From Chloroflexota bacterium (GTDB lineage Bacteria > Chloroflexota > Anaerolineae > Anaerolineales > Anaerolineaceae), in the NCBI GenBank assembly GCA_016838895.1, contig JAEKNU010000008.1:1-64000 (forward strand): a DNA stretch of 64,000 nucleotides, written 5' to 3'. A program made the position numbers and the translations under genes. How positions within the stretch are numbered: the stretch's first letter is position 1; each line of letters begins with the position of its first letter. Shown here piece by piece: positions 44,684 through 52,941 of the stretch. Below the pieces are notes generated by a model. The model searched no databases and was not told the DNA's origin. It saw nothing but the letters and a program-made list of their open reading frames with translations.

Positions 44684-45871
44684 ATGAAAACCAATAAATC
44701 ATCCATCACTATCTCCATGTCTTCTCCGGATCTAACCGAACTGGAGCGCCAGGCTGTTCTGGATGTTGTACAGACCCGTCATCTCAGTATGGGTCCAAAA
44801 ATAAAAGAATTCGAGGTGGCTGTCTCCGGTTTTGTAGGCAGTAAATACGGTATCGGTGTAAATTCCGGTACGTCCGGATTGCATTTATGTCTGTTAGCAG
44901 CCGGTATTCAACCCGGAGATCTTGTCCTGACAACTTCTTTTTCCTTTATCTCATCCTCCAATGTGATACTGTATTGCGGTGCCATTCCCATCTTTGTGGA
45001 TGTTGACCCGCGTACCGGCAATATTGATCCAGTTCAACTGGAACAGGCTGCCGCGGATATCAGTGCAGGCGGTGAGCAAGCGCGCAAATGGCTGCCCCGT
45101 AAAGGCGCTGAAAACGCAGGTGAATTAAAAGCCATTCTCTCCGTGGATGTCTTTGGTCAGCCCGCTGATCATGATGAAATTAATCGTATTGCCAAAAAAT
45201 ACAATTTAATACACATTGAGGATTCCTGTGAAGCCTTAGGTTCTACCTATAAAAATAAAAAAGCCGGAACAGTAGCAGATTTTGGTGTTTTCGCTTTTTA
45301 CCCAAACAAACAGGTTACCACAGGTGAAGGTGGTATGATCGTTACAGACAATGAAGAGGCTGCTGTTTATATGACGTCCCTACGCAATTTGGGGCGATCC
45401 GTTGGAGATACCTGGTTATCCCACACGCATCTTGGATATAACTATCGCTTGAATGAAATGAGTGCCGCCCTTGGTGTAGCCCAAATGTCGCGAATTGAGC
45501 AGTTGTTAGCATCGCGGGCACAGGTTGCGAAATGGTATTTCGAGCGTATGAGTGACATACCCTCGCTCTCTTTGCCTCACATAACCGATACGACCAGTTT
45601 TATGAGCTGGTTTGTATTCGTAGTCCACTTGAATAATCTCACGGAACGGGAGCGTCTGGCAGAGGCATTATCGCTGGTAAACATTCCGGTGCGCCCATAT
45701 TTCATCCCGATTCATATTCAGCCCTATTTTGTGAAGTTATTTGGCTACATTGCAGAGGATTTTCCCAACACGCTCTCCTTGGGTCAACGCGGTTTGGCAC
45801 TGCCATTCTCAGGTGTGATGACGGAAGAACAGGTCGATTATGTAGCCCAACAGATCAAACAGAGTCTTTAA
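44684..45871 (+). CDS. DegT/DnrJ/EryC1/StrS-family sugar aminotransferase
   Basis: This 395-residue PLP enzyme has the DegT family core. It begins TELERQAVLDVVQTRHLSMGPKIKEFE, has the GVNSGTSGLHLCLLAAGIQPGD PLP-phosphate region, the EDSCEALGS loop and the PLP lysine Lys209 in FYPNKQVTTGEGGMIV. It transfers amino groups to NDP-keto-sugars in envelope glycan synthesis. The next gene starts by overlapping its stop (TAATG), so they are coupled. The sugar product cannot be deduced. Confidence 0.92.
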   Translation: MKTNKSSITISMSSPDLTELERQAVLDVVQTRHLSMGPKIKEFEVAVSGFVGSKYGIGVNSGTSGLHLCLLAAGIQPGDLVLTTSFSFISSSNVILYCGAIPIFVDVDPRTGNIDPVQLEQAAADISAGGEQARKWLPRKGAENAGELKAILSVDVFGQPADHDEINRIAKKYNLIHIEDSCEALGSTYKNKKAGTVADFGVFAFYPNKQVTTGEGGMIVTDNEEAAVYMTSLRNLGRSVGDTWLSHTHLGYNYRLNEMSAALGVAQMSRIEQLLASRAQVAKWYFERMSDIPSLSLPHITDTTSFMSWFVFVVHLNNLTERERLAEALSLVNIPVRPYFIPIHIQPYFVKLFGYIAEDFPNTLSLGQRGLALPFSGVMTEEQVDYVAQQIKQSL

Positions 45872-46791
45872 TGCTTATGGCAAACGAACAACAGGTTTTC
45901 CAACCCACCCGAAGAAGAGGCCTGATATTACAGGCAGGCTTTGTGCTGTTTATTGGTTCCGCAGCAACCGGTGCAATTGCCGGGGCAATCTCTGTAGGTG
46001 CAGGAACCGGTTTTGTTCTCTTATTGTTAGTATTTCTGATACTAATCGCCATGCTGCCGGTGTTTATATACCGTTTCATGGCCTTACAAAGTGCTCAATA
46101 TATCCTTGAACGGGATGGCTTGCGTATCCATTGGGGATTACGCCTGGAGCACATCCCCCTGACAGAAATTGAATGGATTCGCTCGGTTAATGAAACAGGC
46201 TTTAACTTGCGTAAACCACCCTTCGCCTTCCCGGGTTCGATACTTGGAAAGCTCAATCATCCTGATCTCGGAAATGTTGAATTCCTTGCATCAGATGACG
46301 AAAACTGGATCATGATAGCCACACAATCCAAAATTTTGATTATTTCGCCTGAAAACAAAAATCAATTTCTGGTGGCATTCCAACGTATGATGGAAATGGG
46401 CAGTCTGACCCCCATTCAATCTGAATCACGTATGCCGATCGCCTTTGTGGAAGAAGTATTTCGTAGCCGTGCGGCACGGATTTTGTTAATTAGTGGGTTT
46501 TTCCTGGCCATTATGGGTTTTGTCAGTACGGCGCTATTTATCCCAACGGCACCGCTCATTCCGCTGGGATATAACAACCTTGGGCAACCCCTGGAAGCTG
46601 TACCTGCTGAACAACTATTCTTTTTACCGATTGTCACTTCGCTCATCTTTGCGTTTAATATGCTCTTGGGATTTTATTTTTATCGCAAAGAAGAATTTCG
46701 TATTCTTTCTCATATGCTGTGGATTACCAGTAATCTGGTGTCCTTTCTATTTATTCTGGCAACAATTTTATTAGGCCAAACAACGCTATAA
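45871..46791 (+). CDS. Membrane protein with PH-like domain, hypothetical
   Basis: This 306-residue protein has two membrane segments near 18-70, a soluble beta-rich part resembling bacterial PH domains (QYILERDGLRIHWGLRLEHIPLTEIEWIRSV, then WIMIATQSKILIISPENKNQFLVAFQRMM) and three more helices at about 208-305. Its start overlaps the DegT stop, and the DUF92-PEBP gene follows after 15 bases, so the three form one operon. The function is unknown. A protein of this type could sense or stabilise the membrane. Confidence 0.7.
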   Translation: MLMANEQQVFQPTRRRGLILQAGFVLFIGSAATGAIAGAISVGAGTGFVLLLLVFLILIAMLPVFIYRFMALQSAQYILERDGLRIHWGLRLEHIPLTEIEWIRSVNETGFNLRKPPFAFPGSILGKLNHPDLGNVEFLASDDENWIMIATQSKILIISPENKNQFLVAFQRMMEMGSLTPIQSESRMPIAFVEEVFRSRAARILLISGFFLAIMGFVSTALFIPTAPLIPLGYNNLGQPLEAVPAEQLFFLPIVTSLIFAFNMLLGFYFYRKEEFRILSHMLWITSNLVSFLFILATILLGQTTL

Positions 46792-46806
46792 GAGGTTCGT
46801 TTTCAA

Positions 46807-48105
46807 ATGTCAATCATTCTTGGATTTACACTCGCGTTGATCATCGCCTGGGTTGCAAAATGGAAAAAGAGCCTCAATCGCAGTGGTGCGATTGCCGCAA
46901 CAATCATGGGCACGATTATTTTCGGCCTGGGTGGGCTAAGCTGGGCTTTTATACTGCTAATTTTTTTTCTTTCCTCCAGTTTACTTTCCCGTTTCAAAAA
47001 GCACAGCAAGCTGATCTACGATGAAAAGTTTTCCAAAACAGCAGAAAGGGACGCGGTTCAGGTCTTAGCAAATGGCGGATTGGCCATGATGCTGGTGCTG
47101 ATTCATTATCTGCATCCCGATAATAATTGGACCTGGCTGTTATTTGCAGCCAGCCTGGCAGCAGCCAATGCAGATACATGGGCAACCGAATTGGGTGTTC
47201 TTTCAAAGAAAGCGCCTCATCTAATTACCAACGGAAAATCCGTTGAACCGGGCACATCCGGTGCAATATCTTTTGCCGGTAAGCTGGCATCCTGTGCAGG
47301 CGCTGCTATGGTCGCTTTACCCGCTGTGTTCCTCTGGCAGGGAAACTTGCCACCTGCTGGACCATGGGGACAACTCGGCGTCATGCTGATTATTACACTG
47401 GCCGGTTTGATTGCCAGTTTACTGGATTCCTTGCTGGGTGCAACGGTGCAGGCAATTTACTACTGTCCCAAATGCCAAAAAGAGACTGAACGACATCCAT
47501 TGCATACCTGCCAAACACCTACTAAAATTCAGCGCGGTTGGCCCTGGCTTAACAACGATTTGGTAAATTTTTCTGCAACAGTTACCGGCGCATGTAGTGC
47601 GCTGCTGTTGGCAATACTATTTAGTTTTACATCATTGTTTCAGATAGATGGTAATTTTTCTGATCAAACAATTTCAATCAACAGTCCAGCCTTTAATGAC
47701 AGTAGTTTTTTTACTGATGAATATACCTGTCAAGGTGAAAATCGACCCATAGAAATTCAATGGACAAGTCTGCCGAAGAACACCCGGGCTGTATTCATCG
47801 CCATGCATGATCTTGACACGCCCATGGGACGTATCCCCCATTGGTTGGCAACAGCATCTCTTTCGCCGGATATTCTTTCCACCACCTCAATTGGCTCCTG
47901 GATCATGGGAAATAACTATGCTGGTGAAACACAGTACGCAGGTCCTTGTCCACCCTTTGATCCACCTCATCGCTATGTTGTGCATGTTTATGCACTCAAT
48001 CAGCCACTGGATCTATCAAACGGTTTTGCATGGCAAGATGCGGTAAATCAACTACCTGGCACGGTCATCGCAGAAAATCAAATAACTGGCAAATATAGCA
48101 GATAA
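46807..48105 (+). CDS. Fusion of a DUF92 membrane domain with a PEBP (YbhB/YbcL-like) domain
   Basis: This 432-residue protein has an N-terminal DUF92/TIGR00297 integral membrane domain (about 1-280; RFKKHSKLIYDEKFSKTAERDAVQVLANGG and DTWATELGVLSKKAPHLI are family signatures, with a CPKCQKETERHPLHTC cysteine-rich loop). A C-terminal PEBP domain (about 290-432) has SPAFNDSSFFTDEYTCQGEN, AVFIAMHDLDTPMGRIPHWL and GPCPPFDPPHRYVVHVYALN. DUF92 members include phytyl-phosphate-kinase-like proteins, and PEBP proteins bind anionic ligands such as phospholipid head groups. Both domains are complete with a single linker helix (ALLLAILFSFTSLF) between them. It suggests a membrane lipid function with the ligand domain outside. 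Confidence 0.85.
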   Translation: MSIILGFTLALIIAWVAKWKKSLNRSGAIAATIMGTIIFGLGGLSWAFILLIFFLSSSLLSRFKKHSKLIYDEKFSKTAERDAVQVLANGGLAMMLVLIHYLHPDNNWTWLLFAASLAAANADTWATELGVLSKKAPHLITNGKSVEPGTSGAISFAGKLASCAGAAMVALPAVFLWQGNLPPAGPWGQLGVMLIITLAGLIASLLDSLLGATVQAIYYCPKCQKETERHPLHTCQTPTKIQRGWPWLNNDLVNFSATVTGACSALLLAILFSFTSLFQIDGNFSDQTISINSPAFNDSSFFTDEYTCQGENRPIEIQWTSLPKNTRAVFIAMHDLDTPMGRIPHWLATASLSPDILSTTSIGSWIMGNNYAGETQYAGPCPPFDPPHRYVVHVYALNQPLDLSNGFAWQDAVNQLPGTVIAENQITGKYSR

Positions 48106-48134
48106 AAAAAGAGGGCGAACATATGTTCGCCCTC
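48103..48134 (-). terminator. Terminator of the GNAT-YkgJ unit
   Basis: GAGGGCGAAC (48111-48120) and GTTCGCCCTC (48125-48134) pair around ATAT. On the minus strand the stem runs into CTTTTTTTATC, marking the end of the GNAT-YkgJ transcript; it can also serve the convergent plus-strand gene. Confidence 0.75.
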
Positions 48135-48155
48135 ACTCATCTATCGCAATTCAAT

Positions 48156-48605
48156 TCAAGCTTCATTCCAGATAAAAATAATATGTTCCTCAAGGCGGCT
48201 CTCCGGTATGCGTACCTCGGAAATAACTCTTCCCTTTACCGAATTCCCTCTCGAATGCATCAGTTCAGTTGAACCTGCCACTAAAGGATGCCACGCTGGC
48301 AATGGCTTGCCTTCAGCCAGCAAACGGTAAGCGCAAGTCTCTGGAATCCACTCCACACTGTCAGCAATATCCGGCGTAACTACCAGACAGGTCGGCACCA
48401 ATTTAGTACGCTCCCCATAAACAGTACATCGGCATTCCTGCGAATCGTGATAACGGCAAACAACGTCTGTATAAAAAACTTCTTCACCGCCTTCATCCAT
48501 AATTTTTATCAGGCAGCATAAACCACAGCCATCGCATAAAGCTTCCCATTCTTCATGGGTAAACGCATCCAATGATTTATTTTTCCAGAATTCTTTTTCC
48601 AGCAA
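48156..48605 (-). CDS. YcgN/UPF0260-type cysteine-cluster protein
   Basis: This 149-residue protein has a row of Cys residues (WEALCDGCGLCCLIKIM, VVCRYHDSQECRCTVYGERTKLVPTCL) typical of the UPF0260/YcgN and YkgJ families, which bind zinc or an iron-sulfur cluster. The function is unknown. It lies 22 bases after the GNAT gene on the same strand, so both are probably one transcript, followed by the terminator. Confidence 0.85.
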   Translation of the reverse strand: MLEKEFWKNKSLDAFTHEEWEALCDGCGLCCLIKIMDEGGEEVFYTDVVCRYHDSQECRCTVYGERTKLVPTCLVVTPDIADSVEWIPETCAYRLLAEGKPLPAWHPLVAGSTELMHSRGNSVKGRVISEVRIPESRLEEHIIFIWNEA

Positions 48606-48627
48606 TACAACCTCGTGATATTTATTA

Positions 48628-49410
48628 TTAATTCTGGTTTACCCGCCATACGCAGCGCCAGGCATGTGTAATACATTGAAAGCCAAAGTTTTCCAAAATT
48701 GGACGACTCATCGGGCTGGCATCCACAGTCAGATAGCGTACCCCGCGCTGCATGGCTTCCTGCATGCGAATCTTCAACAAGCTTGAATAATACCCTTGTT
48801 TACGGAAATCTGGCAGGGTACTCCCCCCCCATAAACCAGCAAACTGACTGCCGGGGTAATACGTTGTCCAGGCAGAGGAAACCGGTGTTTTGTTATCGTA
48901 TGCTGCAAAAATACTAATCAAATCCGGGTACTGATTTAATTGCAAACGCAAGTACGAAACCAGATTTGGCAATTCTTCATCCCATACTTTTCGTTGTACC
49001 GTTAATACGCGTTCTACTTCTTCCGATGAAGTAATACGGCGGATGCCAGGAGAAATATCCTCATGTACCCAGGCAGGGGCTTCAGCCAAATCATATACCA
49101 TCACCGAATCTGGTGTTTCAACTTCAAACCCCATATTCGCTAATAACGCATTCAGTCCTTCAGGTTGATCATGACGATACGCTTTCCACTCAAAATCCAT
49201 CCCTAATTTGGAAAAATATCCAATTTCACTTAAGATAACATCTTCTATTTTTTTGTTTGGTAAATGGGAATATATGATCATTCCTTCATTCTTTTTATCC
49301 GGAATCATACGGATTACATTTGCAGTTTCTTCCCTGCGCATACCCGGAAGCATAACTTCCTTACGCTGTTCTCGATCGAATATTTCCAGTACATCTTGAA
49401 TGTCCATCAC
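48628..49410 (-). CDS. GNAT-family N-acetyltransferase
   Basis: This 260-residue protein is a GNAT acetyltransferase. The acetyl-CoA pocket motif is LPDFRKQGYYSSLLKIRMQEAMQRG near 200-225, followed by LTVDASPMSRPILENFGF, the usual C-terminal strand and helix. The N-terminal half is a degenerate second GNAT-like fold (about 1-120). The acceptor is unknown. It is the first gene of a two-gene unit with the YcgN-like gene. Confidence 0.85.
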   Translation of the reverse strand: MMDIQDVLEIFDREQRKEVMLPGMRREETANVIRMIPDKKNEGMIIYSHLPNKKIEDVILSEIGYFSKLGMDFEWKAYRHDQPEGLNALLANMGFEVETPDSVMVYDLAEAPAWVHEDISPGIRRITSSEEVERVLTVQRKVWDEELPNLVSYLRLQLNQYPDLISIFAAYDNKTPVSSAWTTYYPGSQFAGLWGGSTLPDFRKQGYYSSLLKIRMQEAMQRGVRYLTVDASPMSRPILENFGFQCITHAWRCVWRVNQN

Positions 49411-49462
49411 ATTCCTCCTGGTCCAACTTGGATTGATGCGTAGAACGATTTTGGCCTACAGA

Positions 49463-49490
49463 TAAAAAAATCGGATGTATCCATCCGATA
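49463..49490 (-). terminator. Terminator of the DUF4203 gene
   Basis: ATCGGATG (49470-49477) and CATCCGAT (49482-49489) form an 8-bp stem with a 4-base loop. On the minus strand it is followed by TTTTTTT, ending the transcript of the membrane-protein gene at 49641-50141. Confidence 0.8.
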
Positions 49491-49640
49491 GGTATCGTTA
49501 ATTATTTTTCTGTACAACAGAAATAAAAAATAAAATCTTACTATTCTCACCTGCGCTGTCAGTCCAATGATCTAACATTAATTTTTTGTCTCTCTACTTT
49601 TATTATACTCAAATCTGCCATGATTTCTACGATATTTACG

Positions 49641-50141
49641 TCAATTTTCTGACTTTTTCATGCGAAATTGTATGATAATCCCAATGAGCAATAAGCCCAA
49701 AAACAATCCCAACTTCACCATGGAATCCAATGTAAATGCCTCAGAGATCATCCAGGCACCAGCAGTAGCTGAAATCAGAATTAAAGACCACTCAAAGATG
49801 GCAAACGTCAAAACAATGCCTATAATACCGCCAATTACAAAAAATATCCAACCCGGAACGTCCAAAAATAAATTGGATGCAATTCCGGATAATGCCATGC
49901 CGCCAATAATAAATCCGGCTATACTGATACCGATTTTCTGTACCAGCATGACCAAAAGGACACCCAGGCCGCCTACAATCAAAGCAAAAATCAGGCTGAC
50001 CCATTCAGATGCATTTGGCAGAAGCAAGGTGGAAAGATAAGTGCCTGCCAAAAATCCTGCTCCACCAACCAACAGCCAGAATAATTTTCGCCCTAAAATC
50101 AATAATAGTACGCCAATTACAATCTTTACCAAGAGCATCAT
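49641..50141 (-). CDS. Multi-helix membrane protein (DUF4203-like)
   Basis: This 166-residue protein consists almost wholly of six to seven membrane helices with glycine-rich turns (GGAGFLAGTYLSTLLL, IAGFIIGGMALSGIAS) and a basic C-terminus (QFRMKKSEN). It resembles the DUF4203/TM7S3 type of small membrane proteins of unknown function. It stands alone with its own terminator. Confidence 0.7.
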   Translation of the reverse strand: MMLLVKIVIGVLLLILGRKLFWLLVGGAGFLAGTYLSTLLLPNASEWVSLIFALIVGGLGVLLVMLVQKIGISIAGFIIGGMALSGIASNLFLDVPGWIFFVIGGIIGIVLTFAIFEWSLILISATAGAWMISEAFTLDSMVKLGLFLGLLLIGIIIQFRMKKSEN

Positions 50142-50436
50142 AGCAATTCTCCTGTATACCCCTACTATAAATCATTTTTTCATAGAACGACTTTACAAAT
50201 TTGTCATTCACCATCAGTAAATCAGAACTGCTATTGTACCACCACAGTTCATTTCCGCCAGGTTCTCGAAAATATTTTTCCAATCAATAATGTGAAAACC
50301 GTTACCTCGCTGAAAAAAAACGTGATTAATACTATACCGTCACAAACTGAAGAGTGCTTAATCCATGACTTGACGCACATTGCGAATGATCCCCCTCGCG
50401 ATACACTGATAGAAATAAATATAACTGAGGGAAATC

Positions 50437-51069
50437 ATGCAACCAAGTGCTTATCAAAAAATTCGACCAATCATCGGGGCAATTATCTCACATGTATTAA
50501 ATGTACCGGTGTTAACTGGCATCTTACTGATCGTATTCTACTTAAATTTACCCGAACCGACGATTAATCGCAATCAGGGTTTTCTGTGGAGCATGCTGCT
50601 GCTTTCAATCATTCCACTCAGCAGTTATTTCTTTTATATTCCGGGAAAAGAGAAAAACCACGATAAGGTTCTTCACCGACAGCGCATGGCCAGTTTTGTC
50701 ATTATGATGTTGAGTTATCCCATTGGCTGGCTTGTATTACATCTGATTGATGCCCCTGGTATTTTTATTACTGCGGCAATTAATTACACATGCATCACAC
50801 TTGGATTACTCATAATGAACGTAATCCTCAAATATAAAGCCAGTGGACATGCAGCTGGCGTAGCAGGACCAATCGGAGCTATGCTATATCTATTTGGTTT
50901 ACCTGCAGTACCAATGATTGCACTGCTGCCCATTATTAGTTGGGCACGTGTTCGTGCAAAAGGACATGACTTTATGCAAACTGTGGTTGGTTCTGCCCTA
51001 TCCATTGGCATTACCATACTGACATTTTGGATTACTGGATATCAGCCCTTTAGCGGGCTGATAAAATAA
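50437..51069 (+). CDS. PAP2-superfamily membrane phosphatase-like protein
   Basis: This 210-residue protein has six membrane helices. The central SGHAAGVAGPIGAML and the later ARVRAKGHDFMQTVVGSAL correspond to motifs 2 and 3 of PAP2 phosphatases (the SGH and RxxxxxH catalytic His residues). The first motif is partly degenerate (KEKNHDKVLHRQR). Members dephosphorylate lipid phosphates such as undecaprenyl pyrophosphate or phosphatidic acid. A terminator follows. The assignment is good for the family and open for the substrate. Confidence 0.75.
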   Translation: MQPSAYQKIRPIIGAIISHVLNVPVLTGILLIVFYLNLPEPTINRNQGFLWSMLLLSIIPLSSYFFYIPGKEKNHDKVLHRQRMASFVIMMLSYPIGWLVLHLIDAPGIFITAAINYTCITLGLLIMNVILKYKASGHAAGVAGPIGAMLYLFGLPAVPMIALLPIISWARVRAKGHDFMQTVVGSALSIGITILTFWITGYQPFSGLIK

Positions 51070-51109
51070 AAAAACTCCCCGGATTCAAAATTGAACCCGG
51101 GGAGTTTTT
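51067..51109. terminator. Bidirectional terminator after the PAP2 gene
   Basis: AAAAACTCCCCGG and CCGGGGAGTTTTT (51070-51109) form a 13-bp stem with A- and T-runs on either side, separating two convergent genes. Confidence 0.88.
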
Positions 51110-51110
51110 G

Positions 51111-51767
51111 TTAATCATCTGAAGGTATTGGTGTTGGCATTGGTTTTCCATACCATGCATCCCATGGATGTTGATCCTGCTGTCGCTCACACAAATAAGT
51201 AACAGGATTAGGCATTTTACCATTCCAGCAAAGCTTGGCTCGCCAATTACGTTGATATATTAACGGAGCGCTGAATAATGCTTCCCCGTTATCATCCTGC
51301 AATTCTATTCGATAATTTAATTGCCAATGGGGTGGATCCACAATGTAGCTGTGTTTTAATTCCGCTACGAGTCCATCTTCACTTTGATAAAATTTACGTA
51401 CATACCAGGCAGCACTGTTGCTGTTGTCATAAATGGCAACTAAATTATCTGCATTTTGTCCCTCATCAGGGATTTGCACATAGCACACACTAAATGGTCC
51501 CGTGATGGTGAAGCCATTTTCATCATATACAGCTTCAATGGCATCATCCCCTTTTTGAACAAGAGCCGTATCCTTTGGAAACACGGTGCCGGCTTCCAGA
51601 CACCAGAACTCAAACCCATCAGGTAATGGTTCAATCTCTGGTTCAGACGCAGTCATCGTCGGTGTGGGTGTTGCGCGAATCATATTCACCCCAACTTGAC
51701 TTTTTGGTGTAAACGCCACAACAATAAACATACCAATAAAGAGAAAAATCGCAATTGCTTTTTTCAT
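51111..51767 (-). CDS. Secreted hypothetical protein
   Basis: This 218-residue protein starts with a signal peptide (KKAIAIFLFIGMFIVVAFT) and a Thr/Pro-rich linker (RATPTPTMTASEPEIEPL), typical of surface proteins in this group of bacteria. The rest is a beta-rich domain with several Cys (FEFWCLEAGT, FSVCYVQIP, AKLCWNGK, TYLCERQQD). I recognise no family. It probably sits outside the membrane. It follows the convergent terminator. Confidence 0.6.
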   Translation of the reverse strand: MKKAIAIFLFIGMFIVVAFTPKSQVGVNMIRATPTPTMTASEPEIEPLPDGFEFWCLEAGTVFPKDTALVQKGDDAIEAVYDENGFTITGPFSVCYVQIPDEGQNADNLVAIYDNSNSAAWYVRKFYQSEDGLVAELKHSYIVDPPHWQLNYRIELQDDNGEALFSAPLIYQRNWRAKLCWNGKMPNPVTYLCERQQDQHPWDAWYGKPMPTPIPSDD

Positions 51768-51831
51768 TTTTTCCCTCCCCGATAAATTCGGTTTTATAAT
51801 TTTTTGGCATGTTAAATATACACCTTTTTTG

Positions 51832-52758
51832 TCAATTTAGCACTTCAATATTCGGCAGCATAGGGATTTTATCTAATACTTCAATAAAATCCTGTGGTTG
51901 CACTTCCGCCTGCGATTTATCCATCAACGCCAGAAGTGTGGCTTCCATAACATTTGTGCCAAAACTACGCCCTTGTAAGCGCGGTGTGGTGGTCACCAGA
52001 ATATGCAATCCACGTGCTTTAAGTTCCTCAACATTTTTTGCTGTGGTTGTATTGGTAACAATGATTTTGCCGCTTAAATCCTGCGGCATAGATTGACGTA
52101 TTTGTACAAAATCGCCGGCAATTAAAGTAGCTTCCGTAAAATACTTTTGCCATTTGGTTTTGGGATCTTTGTCTTGTTCAGAACCTAGTGGATAAAACCA
52201 AATGAAAGGCAGCTGAATAATAATAGGTAGCAAGGCAGCCGCTACAAACCGCACAGTAGATAGTTTCCGTATTGGAAAAGGCAATCCCAGTGTAAACATC
52301 AAGTCGCCAAAGGTGGTATCACAACCTGCTTCAACTAATGCATATGCCATACCATATCGGTCAACTGCATTGGTTTTCAGGGCTTTCATCCCTCGCAACG
52401 TTTTACCTTCTGTTTGCAAGTGAGCTTCCAGTGCTGTCAGGGCGCGCTTTGCCATGATGCTCTTGATGCCATTACCATCCCCTACTTTGCTTTTGGTGAT
52501 TGCCTTACGTATGGCTTTTCCATCACGGAAATAGTATTTGCGATCCCCGACCAGCAAATAGAATTCTGTGCCCCCCACGCCAAAAGCGTCTACTTTGCCA
52601 TCATATTTTTTATATAACTCAATTGCTTTCTTGAAATCACCATTGGTTCCCTGCCGGGATATTTCAATCTCCTGACCCAAAAAATTAACCACGGTGGTAT
52701 GGTCACGTGAAGGTGACCCGACACTGATCGAAAGTACCTTCTTCACTTTACACTCCAT
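51832..52758 (-). CDS. Conserved protein often annotated as quinate 5-dehydrogenase-like
   Basis: This 308-residue protein opens with ISVGSPSRDHTTVVNFLGQEIEI, then DGKVDAFGVGGTEFYLLVGDRKYYFRDGKAI and GDLMFTLGLPFPI, a pattern found in proteins of anaerobes labelled quinate 5-dehydrogenase-like, though such labels are not proven. Residues 170-215 hold a hydrophobic stretch (FVAAALLPIIIQLPFIWFYPLG). I could not connect it to a pathway from its neighbours, which are a secreted protein and the nuo operon. Treat the function as unknown. Confidence 0.6.
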   Translation of the reverse strand: MECKVKKVLSISVGSPSRDHTTVVNFLGQEIEISRQGTNGDFKKAIELYKKYDGKVDAFGVGGTEFYLLVGDRKYYFRDGKAIRKAITKSKVGDGNGIKSIMAKRALTALEAHLQTEGKTLRGMKALKTNAVDRYGMAYALVEAGCDTTFGDLMFTLGLPFPIRKLSTVRFVAAALLPIIIQLPFIWFYPLGSEQDKDPKTKWQKYFTEATLIAGDFVQIRQSMPQDLSGKIIVTNTTTAKNVEELKARGLHILVTTTPRLQGRSFGTNVMEATLLALMDKSQAEVQPQDFIEVLDKIPMLPNIEVLN

Positions 52759-52884
52759 TCAAATTGGTTTTGAGCGAGGAAAGAATCGAAAAACAGAAAT
52801 AATAGCTATCAGATTATTCGCTCATTGTGCTTAATATATAACACAGGAATCACCAGCTGGGTACTATATATTTAACTTTTTAAT

Positions 52885-52919
52885 AAAAAAAGCAGAAAAT
52901 GGGAACTCATTTCCTGCTT
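52885..52919 (-). terminator. Terminator of the nuo operon
   Basis: On the minus strand AAGCAGGAAATG pairs with CATTTTCTGCTT (one G-T pair) around a 5-base loop, followed by TTTTTTATTA. It lies 23 bases after the nuoN stop. Confidence 0.8.
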
Positions 52920-52941
52920 CTTACTTGGAAATTATTTGCTT

